A stretch of 64,000 nucleotides of DNA, taken from positions 661,052,438-661,116,437 of the forward strand of contig NC_081414.1 of the NCBI RefSeq assembly GCF_030272615.1, read 5' to 3'. Each line of letters opens with the position of its first letter. Position 1 is the stretch's first letter. The notes beneath the pieces were generated by a model that was not told where the DNA came from, ran no database searches, and saw only the letters and a list, made by a program, of their open reading frames with translations. Source of the stretch: Cryptomeria japonica. Taxonomy: Eukaryota; Streptophyta; Pinopsida; Cupressales; Cupressaceae. Shown piece by piece: positions 25,024 to 36,303 of this stretch. Both the position numbers and the translations under genes were made by a program.

Positions 25024-26589
25024 GCTATGCAGCCCCATCATTTAGAGATAGACCATGATGAACGTGGTTTGATCGATTGGATGGGACATGATGTATGGTA
25101 TGAGGTAATGACCTGGATAGGGAGGGTGATGTGGGGAAGTCAATTTTTAGATAGAAGGTATGGAGAACCTAGTGCTCATTCCTTTGGAAGAGGATTAAAA
25201 TAGAGTTATCCATTGGCATAACTATGTATGAATGATATGAAACAATATGGATTTATGGATGGATGAAATGCAACGGAATGCAATATATATAGATGAGATG
25301 AAATTGGTGATCCATGGTATATACATAATGCTTAATATCCTCAATGAGCATGGTAGTACTAATCTTGGTCGAGGCATCAGAAACCAAGGTTGAGCGCTCC
25401 ACCTTTAAAAAAGCATCGCAGACAAGGAAAAAAATTCCCCTCCATTATGGGTCATATACACATAATCAAGGTATACATTGTAGTCAATAAGCCATAGTGA
25501 TCCATGACTTGTATTTTTGCATAGGATCTCATAGCTTAGTGAACTTCCCACGTAGACACCATTAGTATTTGCCCCAGAACTTCATTGGAACAATCCGCAG
25601 ATAGAAAACAAATAACAGATATCATGAACCATCCTAGCCACTCTAATCATTTTTGTATATCCTAGAGTAGCACAGGAACCTGATATATAAAAAGCAGTAA
25701 TCTAACAAAATTCTTATCAACCAAATAGAATCTTATTGTCAAAGAGATATGTCACCATGTCTTGTTTTGAAGGAAGGATGCATGCTTGTTAAGATAGACT
25801 TGTGTATGTGTTGCACAAATGTTTGCTTTTTTTGTTGATCTGATAGTTGGTCATCTTGTAGGTAGCTCAAATATTTTTTTGCGTCTGGCTCGATGTTTAT
25901 GTACAAGGAACAATTTTATTGCAATGTTTTTTATTGATTTTGATGTTTTCTCATGTTTTTGTTTTTTGTTATGTTTTTTAATGTTTTTGCTTTTCATTAG
26001 GATATTTTTTGAATGTTTTTGGTCTTTTTGAATGTTTTACAAATGTTTTTGGATCTATTTCTAGACATTTTTTGAATGTTTTTGGTCTTTCGAATGTTTT
26101 ACGAATGTTTTTGGTTTATTTTAGGACATTTTCCAAATGAGTAACTCAGTGAATCTTCAATATTTAGAATCCACTCCCATCATATAGGTAAAAAGTTGCC
26201 TCCAATTAGGTGTCAGTGTGAAAGCATGATATGGGACATGTGTGGTAATAACCCTAATTATAGATCAATAACAAGTCATGATAGATATAATGTATGAGCG
26301 GATGCAATGGATGTGATCACAACAAGTCTGAAAGATAAGGGAGCCACAACCTTTATGAGTGGTGCCTGTTTGCTAGGTTTTTACCATCGTACTTATCAAA
26401 GGCGCCACCGAAGTAGTTTTCACCGTTTGGATGAATGATTTTTCTTTACTATTTTCTTGATTTTTTCATTTTTTTATACTTTGTTTAGGACTTTTTTTGA
26501 ATGTTTTTGGTATTTTTGAGATTTTTTGAGCCTAATGCTTTGCACAACTTATGTATGAAACCTTTTGAGATGCATGCTATTAATTGGAT
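25024..26589. other. Non-coding spacer downstream of Tat-type pol, with repeats
   Basis: No gene is supported. In minus-strand order this lies after the integrase of the Tat-type element and may be its 3' non-coding spacer. At about 25930-26130 the word AATGTTTTTGG recurs many times together with GACATTTT and GTCTTT, and two more copies lie near 26490-26520. This is a diverged short-period array. Confidence 0.5.
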
Positions 26590-27640
26590 CTGTCAGTGGT
26601 TCCCCTTTTGAAGTTGCTAACTGACATGCCTCAAACCCAAAGACGATGGTGATGACATATTGACCTAGCCAATTGGATTCAAATTTGCCCCGATATTCTC
26701 AATTTGGTTGATTGCGAGAATTTTCTCTAAGAACAAGATCTCCTACCTCCAATGTGCAAATTTTGACCCTATCGTTGTATCTTCTTCTCATGCATTGTTG
26801 ATATGCCTTGAGGTGATTGTAGGCAGCTTGTTGCTTCTCATCAAGCAGTTCCAAGTCCTGAAGACGTGAGACTCGATACTCTTCATCATTTATCAGATTG
26901 TGCAAGGAGACTCGTAAGGATGGTAATTCTACCTCAATAGGCAAGATGGCCTCTACACCATATAAAAGTGAGTATGGGGTTGCACCTGTAGGAATTTGAA
27001 TGCTAGTTCAATATGCCCTTTGTGCTAGATTCAGACGAATGTACCAATCACTACCGGCATCATTGACTGTCTTATTCAAAATTATCAGGATATTCTTGTT
27101 TAAGGCCTCTACTTGACCATTTCCTTGTGGGTAATATGGGGTGGAGAAATGGTGTTGGATATGAAATTTCTCACAGAGTTTGCAGACATCCTATTTTTTT
27201 AAGGGAAGCCTGTTATCTATGATAGTGGACATGGGTACACCATACTAGTAGATGATGTAATTTAAGATGAATGAGGCGATCTACTTGCTAGTAACTTGGG
27301 TGAGTGGAACAAATTTAATCCACTTTGTAAAGTACTCAGTAGAGGTAATGATGAAGTTGTGGTCATTGGATGAAGATGGATGGATTTTACCCACAAAGTC
27401 TAGTCCCCATTGACAACAGGGTCATGGTTTTGCGATGCGTTGCAGTTCTTGCACTGGTGCATGTATCAAATCTTCATACACTCGGAACTTCTTGCATTTC
27501 CTGACAAAGTAGTAGGAGTCATTTTCCATGGAGGGCCAATAGTATCCTACCCGCATGAGATTTTTAGCCAATGAAAGGCTGCTTGAATGAGCCCCACAGA
27601 TACCTTCATGTACTTGTTCTAAATTTGTGGTCACCTCACC
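26590..27640 (-). pseudogene. Integrase of a Tat-type Ty3/gypsy element (broken)
   Basis: In minus-strand order the zinc-finger part reads HEGICGAHSSSLSLAKNLM and GYYWPSMENDSYYFVRKCKK; one of the final cysteines appears lost. The core follows at about 27420-26960 with GLDFVGKIHPSS, IIDNRLPLK and GNGQVEALNKNI, so all three acidic catalytic positions are still present. The C-terminal part (26944-26699) reads LQDLELLDEKQQAAYNHLK and LEVGDLVLREN. Several stops interrupt the frame. The pattern matches plant gypsy integrases of the Tat/Athila group. Confidence 0.85.
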
Positions 27641-28410
27641 TTGCTCTAAACATCGAAGGAGAGTACCATCAAGACCTCATCAGTATAGGGTTTCAGCAAT
27701 GATGGTGTATCAAGCGGATTGACATATGAAGGTTTTTTCATTGATTGTTTGATTGGTTTGGGGGAAGGATTTGGTCGCGTAAGTAAGTGTAAAACTCACC
27801 ATACCATGGGGAATCGAGATCGATGAGTTGACATACCATCTCAAATTTTGGGATATTATAAGCGGGGGTCCAAATCCATTCAACTAAGAACTCGCAACAT
27901 GTTGAGCTTTGTGGAAGATCGAGGAGAGAGATTATGGTAGCCATTGTATCTGCAGCTTGGTTCTAATCTCGATGAATCTTCTCAAAAGTGATAGATGTGA
28001 ATAATTATTTGAAGCTATCCACCATTTTCTTGTAAGGCATGAGATTATCATCCATAGCTTGGTATTCCTCATTGACCTATCGAATTACCAATTGTGAATC
28101 ACCATATACTTGTAGCTCCTTCAATTTCCATTGTACAACCATTCTTAGTCCTATGATCAAGGCTGCATACTTTGATATGTTGTTTGTATAAGGAAATCTT
28201 AACCTATATGATTTTGGGATGTTGTCACCTTGAGGGGTGATGAAGAGAATGCCTGCTCCTGAACCATGCCTAGTGTAGGACCCATCAAAATATAACTTTC
28301 ATTGTTGTGTTGGCATAACTGTGAAGATCTCTTCATATAGAAAATTTGAGATAAGAGGATGGTCTCCTATGAATCATGATTCCACCAACTGATCTACAAT
28401 GACCTGTCCT
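27641..28410 (-). pseudogene. RNase H region of the Tat-type element (broken)
   Basis: On the minus strand the segment opens with VIKGQVIVDQLVES, the junction typical of plant gypsy pol between the two RNase H domains. It continues with YFDGSYTRHGSGAGILFITP, LRFPYTNNISKYAALIIGLR and LKELQVYGDSQLVIR. This is the extra archaeal-type RNase H that marks the Tat lineage. The first and third acidic positions remain, but the middle one is altered (ISKYAAL). The linker to integrase includes DSPWYGEFYTYLRDQILPP. Upstream pol is absent: the sequence runs into a TA/TG-rich stretch and then Copia A. Confidence 0.82.
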
Positions 28411-28446
28411 TTGATTACTTAATATATGTATATGTATACATATATG

Positions 28447-29441
28447 TGTTGGATATTAGAGTTATTGGAATGTGTTGTTGTCATTGATGTCAACATATTC
28501 GTGTGTTCTTGTGCTTCGGTGTTGCAGAGAGTTGAGTTGGTTTGATTGCAAATACGCTGATACGGATTAATGGGTTTTGAGATACTCATCTCTAGTTGAT
28601 TAAGTATGAGTTTCAGTGTTTCAGAAGGTAATTTGATCGAGTTATGTGATCCGGTGTGATGATTGGTTTTTCTATTGGTTCTATATTGCCCGATGGTTGT
28701 TGCGTGTTCCAAATGGTCTTGGTGAGATATGTGGTGGTGTTGCATATTCGAGGATTTGATTTGGGTCCATGATATGTCCTTGCCGAAATTGTATTTGTTC
28801 GCATATTGATTTATGTATGATATGATGTAATTTTATAATTAGGTATTATGTGTTGAGTCGGCCTTGAGGTTAAGGTTGATGATTTATATAGATAAGTGTT
28901 GTAATCATGTAAGATGTGTGTCTGCGCTTGTGTCTGCGTTCTTGAAGAGTACTGTATGTGTGAACAAGCTAAGTGATCTTTCAGTAGTCTAGAGAAGAGC
29001 ATATAAGTGTTGCGATGCAGACAGTGTGCTTAACCAGAATTGTGATCAGGCATTTGGAGATGCTATTCTTTCAGTTCATGTAATCTGAATAGTTGTATGA
29101 TCTTTGTAAGGCAGTGAGCCTTCCCAAGGTTGTAGTCTTTTGTTGTTTTTGAGCAATGAGCTCTAGACAGTGTGCCTAAATGCATGTGCATTCCCCATTG
29201 TAATATTTATACATACTATTGTACAGTATCATCATATTGTGGGTAGGTTCCCACTATGGTTTTTCCCTTGATCAAGTTTTCCACGTCAAAAATTTGTGTG
29301 TTATGTGTGTTGTTGATGTGGTGTTTATCTTTGCTATTTCTATTCTTGATCAGATCTAAAGTTGAGGTTAATTTGTCTAAGTTTGGTGAAAACCGATTCA
29401 CTCCCCCCCCTCTTAGTTTTCATGCATTGTTGTTGCCAACA
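28447..29441 (+). repeat. 5' LTR of Copia A
   Basis: A 995-bp LTR with ends TGTTGG and CCAACA. Near the right end it has GGTTTTTCCC, GTTTTCCACGTC and an 8-base C-tract (complement of the G-tract of reverse copies). A TATA-like word lies near 28880. Compared with the 3' LTR it lacks about 340 bp after TTCTATATTG near 28687. Confidence 0.95.
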
Positions 29442-29443
29442 AT

Positions 29444-29455
29444 TGGTATCAAAGC
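29444..29455 (+). other. Primer-binding site of Copia A
   Basis: TGGTATCAAAGC lies two bases after the LTR and matches the initiator Met-tRNA primer site except for one A in place of G. Confidence 0.9.
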
Positions 29456-29482
29456 TAGATCCTCTAGAAGAAGCTTGATCGC

Positions 29483-30540
29483 TTGAGGAGATCTAGGATG
29501 GAAATTGTTGTTTTGAAGAAGGATAGTTGGAGATTTGATGGAACTAATTACACTATATGGAAGGATCAGATGGAGTGTCACTTGAAGTGCCTTGGAGAAG
29601 ATTATTGGAAAATCACAAAGAATTCCTACAATGTTCCTCAGAATGGTTATGTTATTGTACCTGAGATCAAGGATGTTGAACATAATGTAAGAGCTAAAGA
29701 AGCATTATTGAGTGCCCTGACTGATGCAAAGATGACTAATGTGATGGGATTGCAGACTACACATGAGATTTGGGAGAAGCTAGAAACCTTGTATGGAGGA
29801 GATAAACATGTGAAAGTTGCTAAATTGCAGAGCTTGAAAGGAAAGTATGGGTTTTTGAGAATGGGAGAAGATGAGAATATTTCATCCTTTATGGCTAAAA
29901 AGAATGATCTTGTGTTGAACATCAGATGTACCGGTGGAGTCCTTAAAGAATATGAGATTGTAGCTAAAGTGTTGAGATCCTTTCCTCTTGCTTATAAACA
30001 CAAAGTTGCTATTGGTGAAATCCAGATTGTGACAACTATGACAAGAGATATGTTGGTTGGTAAGCTTATTGCATTTGAATTGAGCGAACTTGGTGAATCA
30101 CATGGCAAAGTTGAGACTGCATCTAAAGCTATTGTATCCAGGAAGCATAAGTATGATCCGGGAGAGAGTTCAACTAGGTTTTATAGATATGAAAGGGAAA
30201 TGAGAGAGATGGAAGAGCTTGAAGCACTTATTGCCAAAAGATTTCCTAAGGGAGTCGGTAAGTATGAAGGGAAGTTACCTTTAAAATGTTTTTCATGCAT
30301 TAAGATTAGTCATTTTGCTTCTAGGTGTCTTGAAAGAGAAAAAAGAGTGTCAAAGTATGATAAGCCTTACAAGCCTAATTGCAAGTATAGATATCAGAAG
30401 AAATGTTATTATGTTGTTGATGAAGGTGTGACAAATGATGAGTCTGAGAAAGTGAATTCAAAAGATGAATTTGCATTCATTGTTATCAAGGAAGATGATT
30501 CAGTACCTGTTGATTCTACAAGCTACATTATTGAAGAGAA
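29483..30540 (+). pseudogene. Gag of Copia A
   Basis: The frame is open from ATG 29483; the second ATG, codon 6 (MEIVVLKKD), is the more usual start for this family. The N-terminal region reads WRFDGTNYTIWKDQMECHL, the start of the copia gag (UBN2-type) domain, followed by IWEKLETLYGG at about residues 96-106. The CCHC knuckle CFSCIKISHFASRC spans residues 269-282. The frame continues without a break into protease, as expected for a single copia polyprotein. This part has no stop, but the element as a whole is dead. Confidence 0.9.
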
Positions 30541-31980
30541 AGCCTTGGATGCTAAGAATGAAGAGAAAGATGAATGGATGATTGGCAATGGTTGTTCACA
30601 TCAAATGATAGGTGATAAAGGTAAATTTGTGAATATGGAGAAGTATGATGGCGGTGTAGTAAGATTTGGAGACAACAAAGCTTTTGTAATCTGTGGTAGA
30701 GGTTCTATTTCTCTTGATGGTAAGCATAATACTGATGATGTTTTATATGTTGAAGGTTTGAAGCATAATATTTTGAGTGTTGAGGGATATGGTTTACAAT
30801 TCAAGAATGGGAAATGTAAGATCTTGAATAGCTCTGGTATAGAAATTGCATCAGGAACTAAAACTAAAGGTACTATCTTTCATCTGAATGTTGGTGAGAA
30901 AAGTTGTTTGATTGCTCAGATTGATGAGAGTTGGTTGTGGCATAGAAGGATGTGTCATGTTAACTTTGACTACATGATTAAGATAAGTTCTACCCAAACT
31001 ATTAGAGATTTGTCTAAGATAGTGAAGCCTACTAATCCATTGTGTAAAGAATGTCAAATGAGAAAGCAAACAAGAATTTCATTCAAGAGAGACCTGTATA
31101 CATCTAATGGGTTATTAGATCTTATGCATACTGATTTATGTGGTCTATCTAGGGTAAGAAGCTTGCAGGGTGATAGATACTTTATGTTGTCGATTGATGA
31201 TTATTCCATAATTATGTGGGTCACTTTTTTAAGCAAGAAATTTGAAGCAATAGAGAAATTCAAAATATTCAAAGATAGAGTGGAGACAAAGACAAGATTG
31301 AAGCTGAAGTGTCTAAGGTTTGACAAAAGAGGAGAATTCACTTCTAGTGAGTTTAATTATTTTTGTGAAGAGCATGGAATCCAGAGACAGTTATCTGCTT
31401 TGCGAACCCCTCAGTAGAATGGAGTTGTTGAAAGGAAGAAAAAAACTATTTTGGATGTTGCTATGACTATGATGATTGAAGGTAATGTTCTGCATAGCTA
31501 TTGGAGAGAATTTGTTAGCACTGCTATGTACACATTCAACCGGGTGCATATAAAAGGTGATTCTGGTAAGACTCGTTATGAGTTATGGTTTGGCCACATA
31601 CCTATAGTCAAATATTTCAGAATCTTTGGAAGCAAATGTTGTATCAAAAGAGATGAGGATATAGGAAAATTTGATGCAAGATGTGATGAAAGAATATTTT
31701 TGGGATATTCTATTAAGAGAAAATTCTACCAGTGTTACAACAAAAGACTAAGAAAAATAGTGGAAAGTGTGAATGTGAAGGTTGATGAGAATCATAAGAA
31801 GCAAATCAGAACATGTGGATATGAGTCTGATGATCAGGATGTTACGTCAAAGCAAGTGCATACTCCGAGCATGAAACGGAGTGATCCAAAAGAGATAGTA
31901 AATCAAGATGCTGCTGGCAGTGAAGAAGTTCAAGAGACTGAAAACCAGAACAATCAGAAGACCCCTAGGTATGTAAGATT
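30541..31980 (+). pseudogene. Protease and integrase of Copia A (broken)
   Basis: The protease active site reads WMIGNGCSHQMIGD; the catalytic Asp of copia proteases is replaced, so processing would fail. The GAG-pre-integrase finger follows: LWHRRMCHVNFDYM and CKECQMRKQ. The integrase core shows DLMHTDLCG and MLSIDDYSIIMWVTFL. A TAG at 31415-31417 falls between PQ and NGVVERKKK, next to the catalytic Glu, and probably replaced a Gln codon. The same frame reopens and continues through [16 protein letters not shown] near 31700-31745, the usual post-core segment. Confidence 0.9.
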
Positions 31981-32784
31981 AAATCATTTAGACAATCAGA
32001 TTATTGGTGATAAAAATAAAGGTGTGATGACTAGGAGAAGAATTGTTCCTGAAGAGACATGTTTGATTTCTAAAATTGAGCCTAAAGATGTTGTTGAAGC
32101 TTGTCAAGATAAAAATTGGGTAAAAGCTATAGAAGAAGAGTTAGATCAGATTGATAAAAATAATGCATGGGAACTTGTTCTGAAACCTAAGGACAAGAAT
32201 ATAATTGGTACTAAATGGGTGTTTTGGAATAAGCTAAATGAAGATGGAGAAGTTGTTAGAAACAAAGCAAGACTTGTATGTAAAGGATATTCACAAATGG
32301 AAGGTATTGATTTTGAGGAGACTTTTGTTCAGGTAGCTAGAATTGAAGTTGTTAGATTATTTCTTGCATATGTTGCTCATAAGAAATTCAAGGTATATCA
32401 GATGGATGCGAGATCAACCTTTTTGAATGATGAATTGGAAGAAGAAGTCTACATTGAGAAACTAGATGGATTTTCATTGACAGATGAAGGAGACATGGTA
32501 TGCAGATCGAAGAAAGCATTGTATGGACTCAAACAAGCCCCTAGAGCCTAGTATGCCAGATTGGACAGGTATTTGATGAAGTTGGGATCCTGTAAAGGTA
32601 TTGTCATTAGTAACTTATACTTCAAGATTGATAATGATAATATTTTGATTGTTGAAGTTTTTTTTTTATATTATTTTTGGAGGAGATGATGATTTCAGCA
32701 AGAAGTTTGCTAATGATATGCAAAAAGAGTTTGAGATGTCTATGATAGGTGAGATGAATTTTTTTCTGGGGTTGCAAATTAACC
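31981..32784 (+). pseudogene. Reverse transcriptase N-terminal and central part of Copia A
   Basis: The domain starts around [20 protein letters not shown] and includes [36 protein letters not shown] and [16 protein letters not shown] at 32549-32551 replaces a Trp codon. The catalytic segment with two Asp residues, expected at about 32655-32680, is replaced by a T-run that also shifts the frame; FGGDDDFSKKF then resumes in another frame. The polymerase active site is therefore lost. Confidence 0.9.
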
Positions 32785-33770
32785 AGACTAACAAAGTTAT
32801 TTTTCTATCTAAATCAAAGTATGTGAAGGAATTGTTAAACAAGTTTGGGCTAGATGATTCTAAACCTGTTGGAACTCTTATGGTAACAGGATGCAAGATG
32901 ACAAAAGATGATGAATCTCCAAAGGCTAATCAGACCCTGTATAGATCTATGATTGGTGGACTACTATATTTGACTCAAACTAGACCTAACATTATGAATG
33001 TTGTATGTCTTGTTGCAAGATTCCAGGTCGATCCTAAGGAAAATCATGTTACTGTTGTGAATGAGATATTCAAATATTTGAAGGGAACAGTTGATTATGG
33101 TTTGTGGTATCAAAAGAATGATGATTTCATTTTGAATACTTATACAGATGCCAATTGGGCATGTAATGTTGATGACCGAAAGAGCACTACTGGTGGAGCA
33201 TTCTTTTTGGGAAAGAAGTTGATTTCTTGGGAAAGTAAGAAGAAAGATGTTATTTCTTTATCTACTGCAGAAGTTGAAGACTAACAAAGTTATTTTTCTA
33301 TCTCAATCAAAGTATGTGAAGGAATTGCTAAAGAAGTTTGGGTTAGATGATTCCAAACCTGTTGGAAGTTCAATGGTAACTAGATGCAAGATTACAAAAG
33401 ATGATGAACCTTTAAAGGCTAATCAGACCCTATATAGATCTATGATTGGTGGACTACTATATTTGACTCAGACTAGACCTAACATTATGAATGTTGTATG
33501 TCTTGTTGCAAGATTCCAGGCTGATCCTAAGGAAAGTCATGTTATTGTTGTGAAGAGGATATTTAGATATTCGAAGGGAACAACTGATTATGGTTTGTGG
33601 TATCCGAAGAATGATGATTTCATTTTGAGTGCTTATACAGATGTTGATTAGGCAGGTGATGTTGATGATCGGAAGAGCACTATTGGTGGAGAATTCTTTT
33701 TCAGAAAGAAGTTGATTTCTTCAGCAAGTAAGAAGCAAGATGCTATTTCTTTATCTACTGCAGAATTTGA
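32785..33770 (+). repeat. 493-bp tandem duplication inside pol of Copia A
   Basis: Copy 1 is 32785-33277 and copy 2 is 33278-33770, with offset 493 at both ends. Each copy runs from the TNKVIFLS segment at the end of reverse transcriptase through YRSMIGGLLYLTQTRPNIMN to the ISLSTAE segment of RNase H. By hand count the copies differ at about 51 of 489 positions. Because 493 is not a multiple of three, the duplication shifts the reading frame. Both copies share the unusual PNIMN where Copia B has PDIMN. Confidence 0.95.
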
Positions 33771-34104
33771 ATACATTACTACTACTAGAAATTGTACTCA
33801 GGTAATTTGGATGAAGCAGATGTTGAAGGATATTAGAATTGTTTGTAATGAGCCTACAGTTATATATTGTGACAATTCAAGTGCTATCAATATACATAAG
33901 AATCTGGTGTTGCATTTTAAGACAAAACATATATCAATCAAATTTCATTTCTTGAGAGAGAAGGTGAATGAGAAAGAAATCAAATTGGAATATGTATCTA
34001 CAAAGCAACATATTGCAGATATCTTCATGAAGCCTTTTCCTATAGATACATTTGTATATCTGAGAGAGAAGTTAGGGGTGATTGCCCCTCCTAATGTGAA
34101 CTAG
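33771..34104 (+). pseudogene. RNase H C-terminal part of Copia A
   Basis: The frame reads on from copy 2 of the duplication: NCTQVIWMKQMLKDI, VIYCDNSSAINIHKNLVLH, HISIKFHFLREKV and LEYVSTKQHIADIFMKPFP, the standard end of a copia polyprotein. The last residues before the stop at 34104 are VIAPPNVN, close to the end of Copia B. A TAG at 33649-33651, inside copy 2, replaces a Trp codon. Confidence 0.9.
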
Positions 34105-34235
34105 ATGCATTGAGTTGCATTGATCTGGTGGACGTCATAGTCTTATCTGATATCTGAATTGATGAGTGGGTGTTGCTACTCAAGGAGAGTAGTTAGTGTG
34201 TGATTCAGTTGTTCAAATTTGTAATATTTTTCTAA

Positions 34236-34434
34236 GGGGGAGAGATTGATGATTTGTATGTGTCTTTGGCATTGCTGTCAAAGGGGGAGAGAAGCATGTG
34301 AAAAACTGTCTTATCTATCTAAGGTAGAGAGTTATGTGTGTGTGATCTCAGGGGGAGATTGATGGAGTTGTTTTCTTTCTTTGCATTGATTATTTTTCAC
34401 ATTCATATGTTACCATCAATGTCAAAGAGGGAGA
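34236..34434 (+). other. Cluster of polypurine tracts of Copia A
   Basis: Purine runs AAGGGGGAGAGA (about 34236), AAAGGGGGAGAG (about 34279) and AGGGGGAGA (about 34351) precede AAAGAGGGAGA at 34424-34434. The last touches the 3' LTR and is the likely plus-strand primer. Several tracts upstream of the 3' LTR also occur in the other copia copies here. Confidence 0.8.
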
Positions 34435-34435
34435 T

Positions 34436-35770
34436 TGTTGGATATTAGAATTGTTGGAATGTGTTGTTGTCATTGATTTCAACATATTCTTGTGTTCTTG
34501 TGCTTTAGTGTTGCAGAGAGTTGAGTTGGTTTGGTTGTAGATATGCTGATACAAATTAATGGGTTTTGAGATACTTATCTCTAGTTCATTTAGTATGAGT
34601 TTTAGTGTTCCAGAAGGTGATTTGATTGGGTTATGTGATCTGGTGTGATGGTTGGTTTTTTTGTTGGTTTTGTATTATAAAGGTGATTTCAGGATTTTTA
34701 TCTTGTATTGCTCCAAAATTAATTCCTTATGTTGTGCAGATTTTGGAGAGTGTTTGGGACGTTAATGTGTGTCCTCAGTTTGGATGGTTCATGATTTGGA
34801 ACTTTGCAAGCATATCTTTCAATTTGGTTTTGGTGTTCTCAAGCTACGATGATGAAATGATGATGATTCTTGTTATCCGAGTTGTTGCGGAAAAATTCAC
34901 ATTACTTGTTGATGTTCTTTGATCATGTTCTATGCATTTTGGTGGTCCTCATTGATCATGGTGTGTGTTATTAATGATTTTATTGGTCCGGTGGTATTCT
35001 TCGTGTTATACGACTTTCTGGTCGACCCGATGGTTATTGTGTGTTGTAGATGATCTTGGTGAGATATTCGGTGGTGTTGTGTGTTCAAGGATTGAATTTG
35101 GGTCCATTCTATGTCTTTGTCGACATTGTATTGGTCTACATATTGGTTTATGTATTGTTTGATATAATTTTATAATTAGATCTTATGTATTAAGTCGGCC
35201 TTGAGGTTAAGGTTGAGGATTTGTATAAATAAGTGTTCTAATCATGTAAGATGTGTGTCTGTGTTATTGAAGAGTACTATATGTGTGAATAAGCAAATTT
35301 ATCTTTCGGTAGTGTGGAGAAGAGAAAAGAAGTGTTGCAGTGTAGATAGTGTGCTTAACCGGAACTGTGATCAGGCATTTGGAGATGCTATTCTTTCAGT
35401 TCATGTAATTCGGATAGTTGTATGATCTTTGTAAGGAAGTGAGCCTTCCCAGGGTTGTAGCCCTTTTTTGTTTTTGAGAAGTGAGCTCTAGTAAATGTGC
35501 CTAAATGTATGTGCATTCCCCATTGTAATATTTACACATACTACTACAGAGTATCATTATATTGTGGGTAGGTTCCCACTGTGGTTTTTCCCCTGACCGG
35601 GTTTTCCATGTCAAATATTTGTGCGTTGTGTGTTGTTGATGTGGTGTTTATCTTTGCTATTGCTATTCTTGATCAGATCTGAAATTGAGGTTAATTTGTC
35701 TAATTTTGGTGAAAACTAATGCACTCCCCCCCCCCCCAGTCCCAGTTTTCCTACATTGTCGTTGCCAACA
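34436..35770 (+). repeat. 3' LTR of Copia A
   Basis: A 1,335-bp LTR with ends TGTTGG and CCAACA. It has the same terminal words as the 5' LTR, with a 13-base C-tract. A segment of about 340 bp (roughly 34676-35020) is not in the 5' LTR; both copies rejoin at CCCGATGGTT. A TATA-like GTATAAATAAG lies near 35220. Confidence 0.95.
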
Positions 35771-35854
35771 ATATATATGATATGTGAGTATCTACATACA
35801 TATGAGTATACATATGATATTCATACACGCATACACATATATGTGGATTAATTA

Positions 35855-36303
35855 TCATAGTTGCAACACTTGGATTTGGAGGTACATGATAGCTTAAATA
35901 ACCTCCCTCGCACCATTGCCAACCTGTCATGGTTGCAACACTTAGACTTGGAAAGGCCTGATGGCTTAAATAACCTGCTTAATAGCATTGGAAACTTGTC
36001 ACAACTATGGAGGTTGGAGTTATAATGCTATAACAACTTAAATAACCTCCTTAATACTATTGGCCATCTGTCATAGTTGTGGCACTTGGAATCAGAATGG
36101 TGTAACAAATTAAATATTCTCCTTGATACTATTGGCAACCTGTCACAGTTGCAACACTTGAACATAAGATGGTCTAAAAATTTGATAACCTTCTCGACTC
36201 TAATGACAATTTTATAGCTGCAATACTTGAACATGGAAGAGTGTATAAGCTTAAATAATCTTCCTAGTATGTTTGGCAACCTGTACATTGTCAGAATCTC
36301 TGT
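35855..36303 (+). pseudogene. Leucine-rich-repeat fossil (plant resistance-gene type)
   Basis: One forward frame, with four stops, encodes about six 24-residue leucine-rich repeats. Examples are LQHLDLEVHDSLNNLP, TIANLSWLQHLDLERPDGLN, SIGNLSQLWRLEL and TIGNLSQLQHLNIRW, then YLNMEECISLNNLPSMFGNL. The 72-base period and the IGNLSQLQHLDL pattern are typical of the LRR region of plant NBS-LRR proteins, which sense pathogens in the cytoplasm. No TIR, NB-ARC or start codon is present. Two or three of the stops sit where Gln is expected, so CAG-to-TAG changes are likely. It is bounded on the left by Copia A and fades on the right near 36303. Confidence 0.8.

Larger units (their letters stand above)
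28447..35770 (+). mobile_element. Ty1/copia element, full length but inactive (Copia A)
   Basis: The order is 5' LTR (28447-29441), primer site, gag, protease, integrase, reverse transcriptase, RNase H, purine tracts and 3' LTR (34436-35770). Integrase before reverse transcriptase identifies it as Ty1/copia. LTRs run TGTTGG...CCAACA. ATATATG occurs on both sides, but the flanks are TA-rich, so the target duplication is uncertain. The LTRs differ at about 24 of the first 230 positions, and the 3' LTR is about 340 bp longer. Pol contains a 493-bp tandem duplication. The insertion site lies between a Tat-type pol fragment and an LRR fossil. Confidence 0.95.

Noticed and set aside
28440-28446. 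ATATATG as a firm 7-bp target duplication of Copia A
   Set aside because: Copia duplications are usually 5 bp, and both flanks are TA-rich, so the match can be coincidental.
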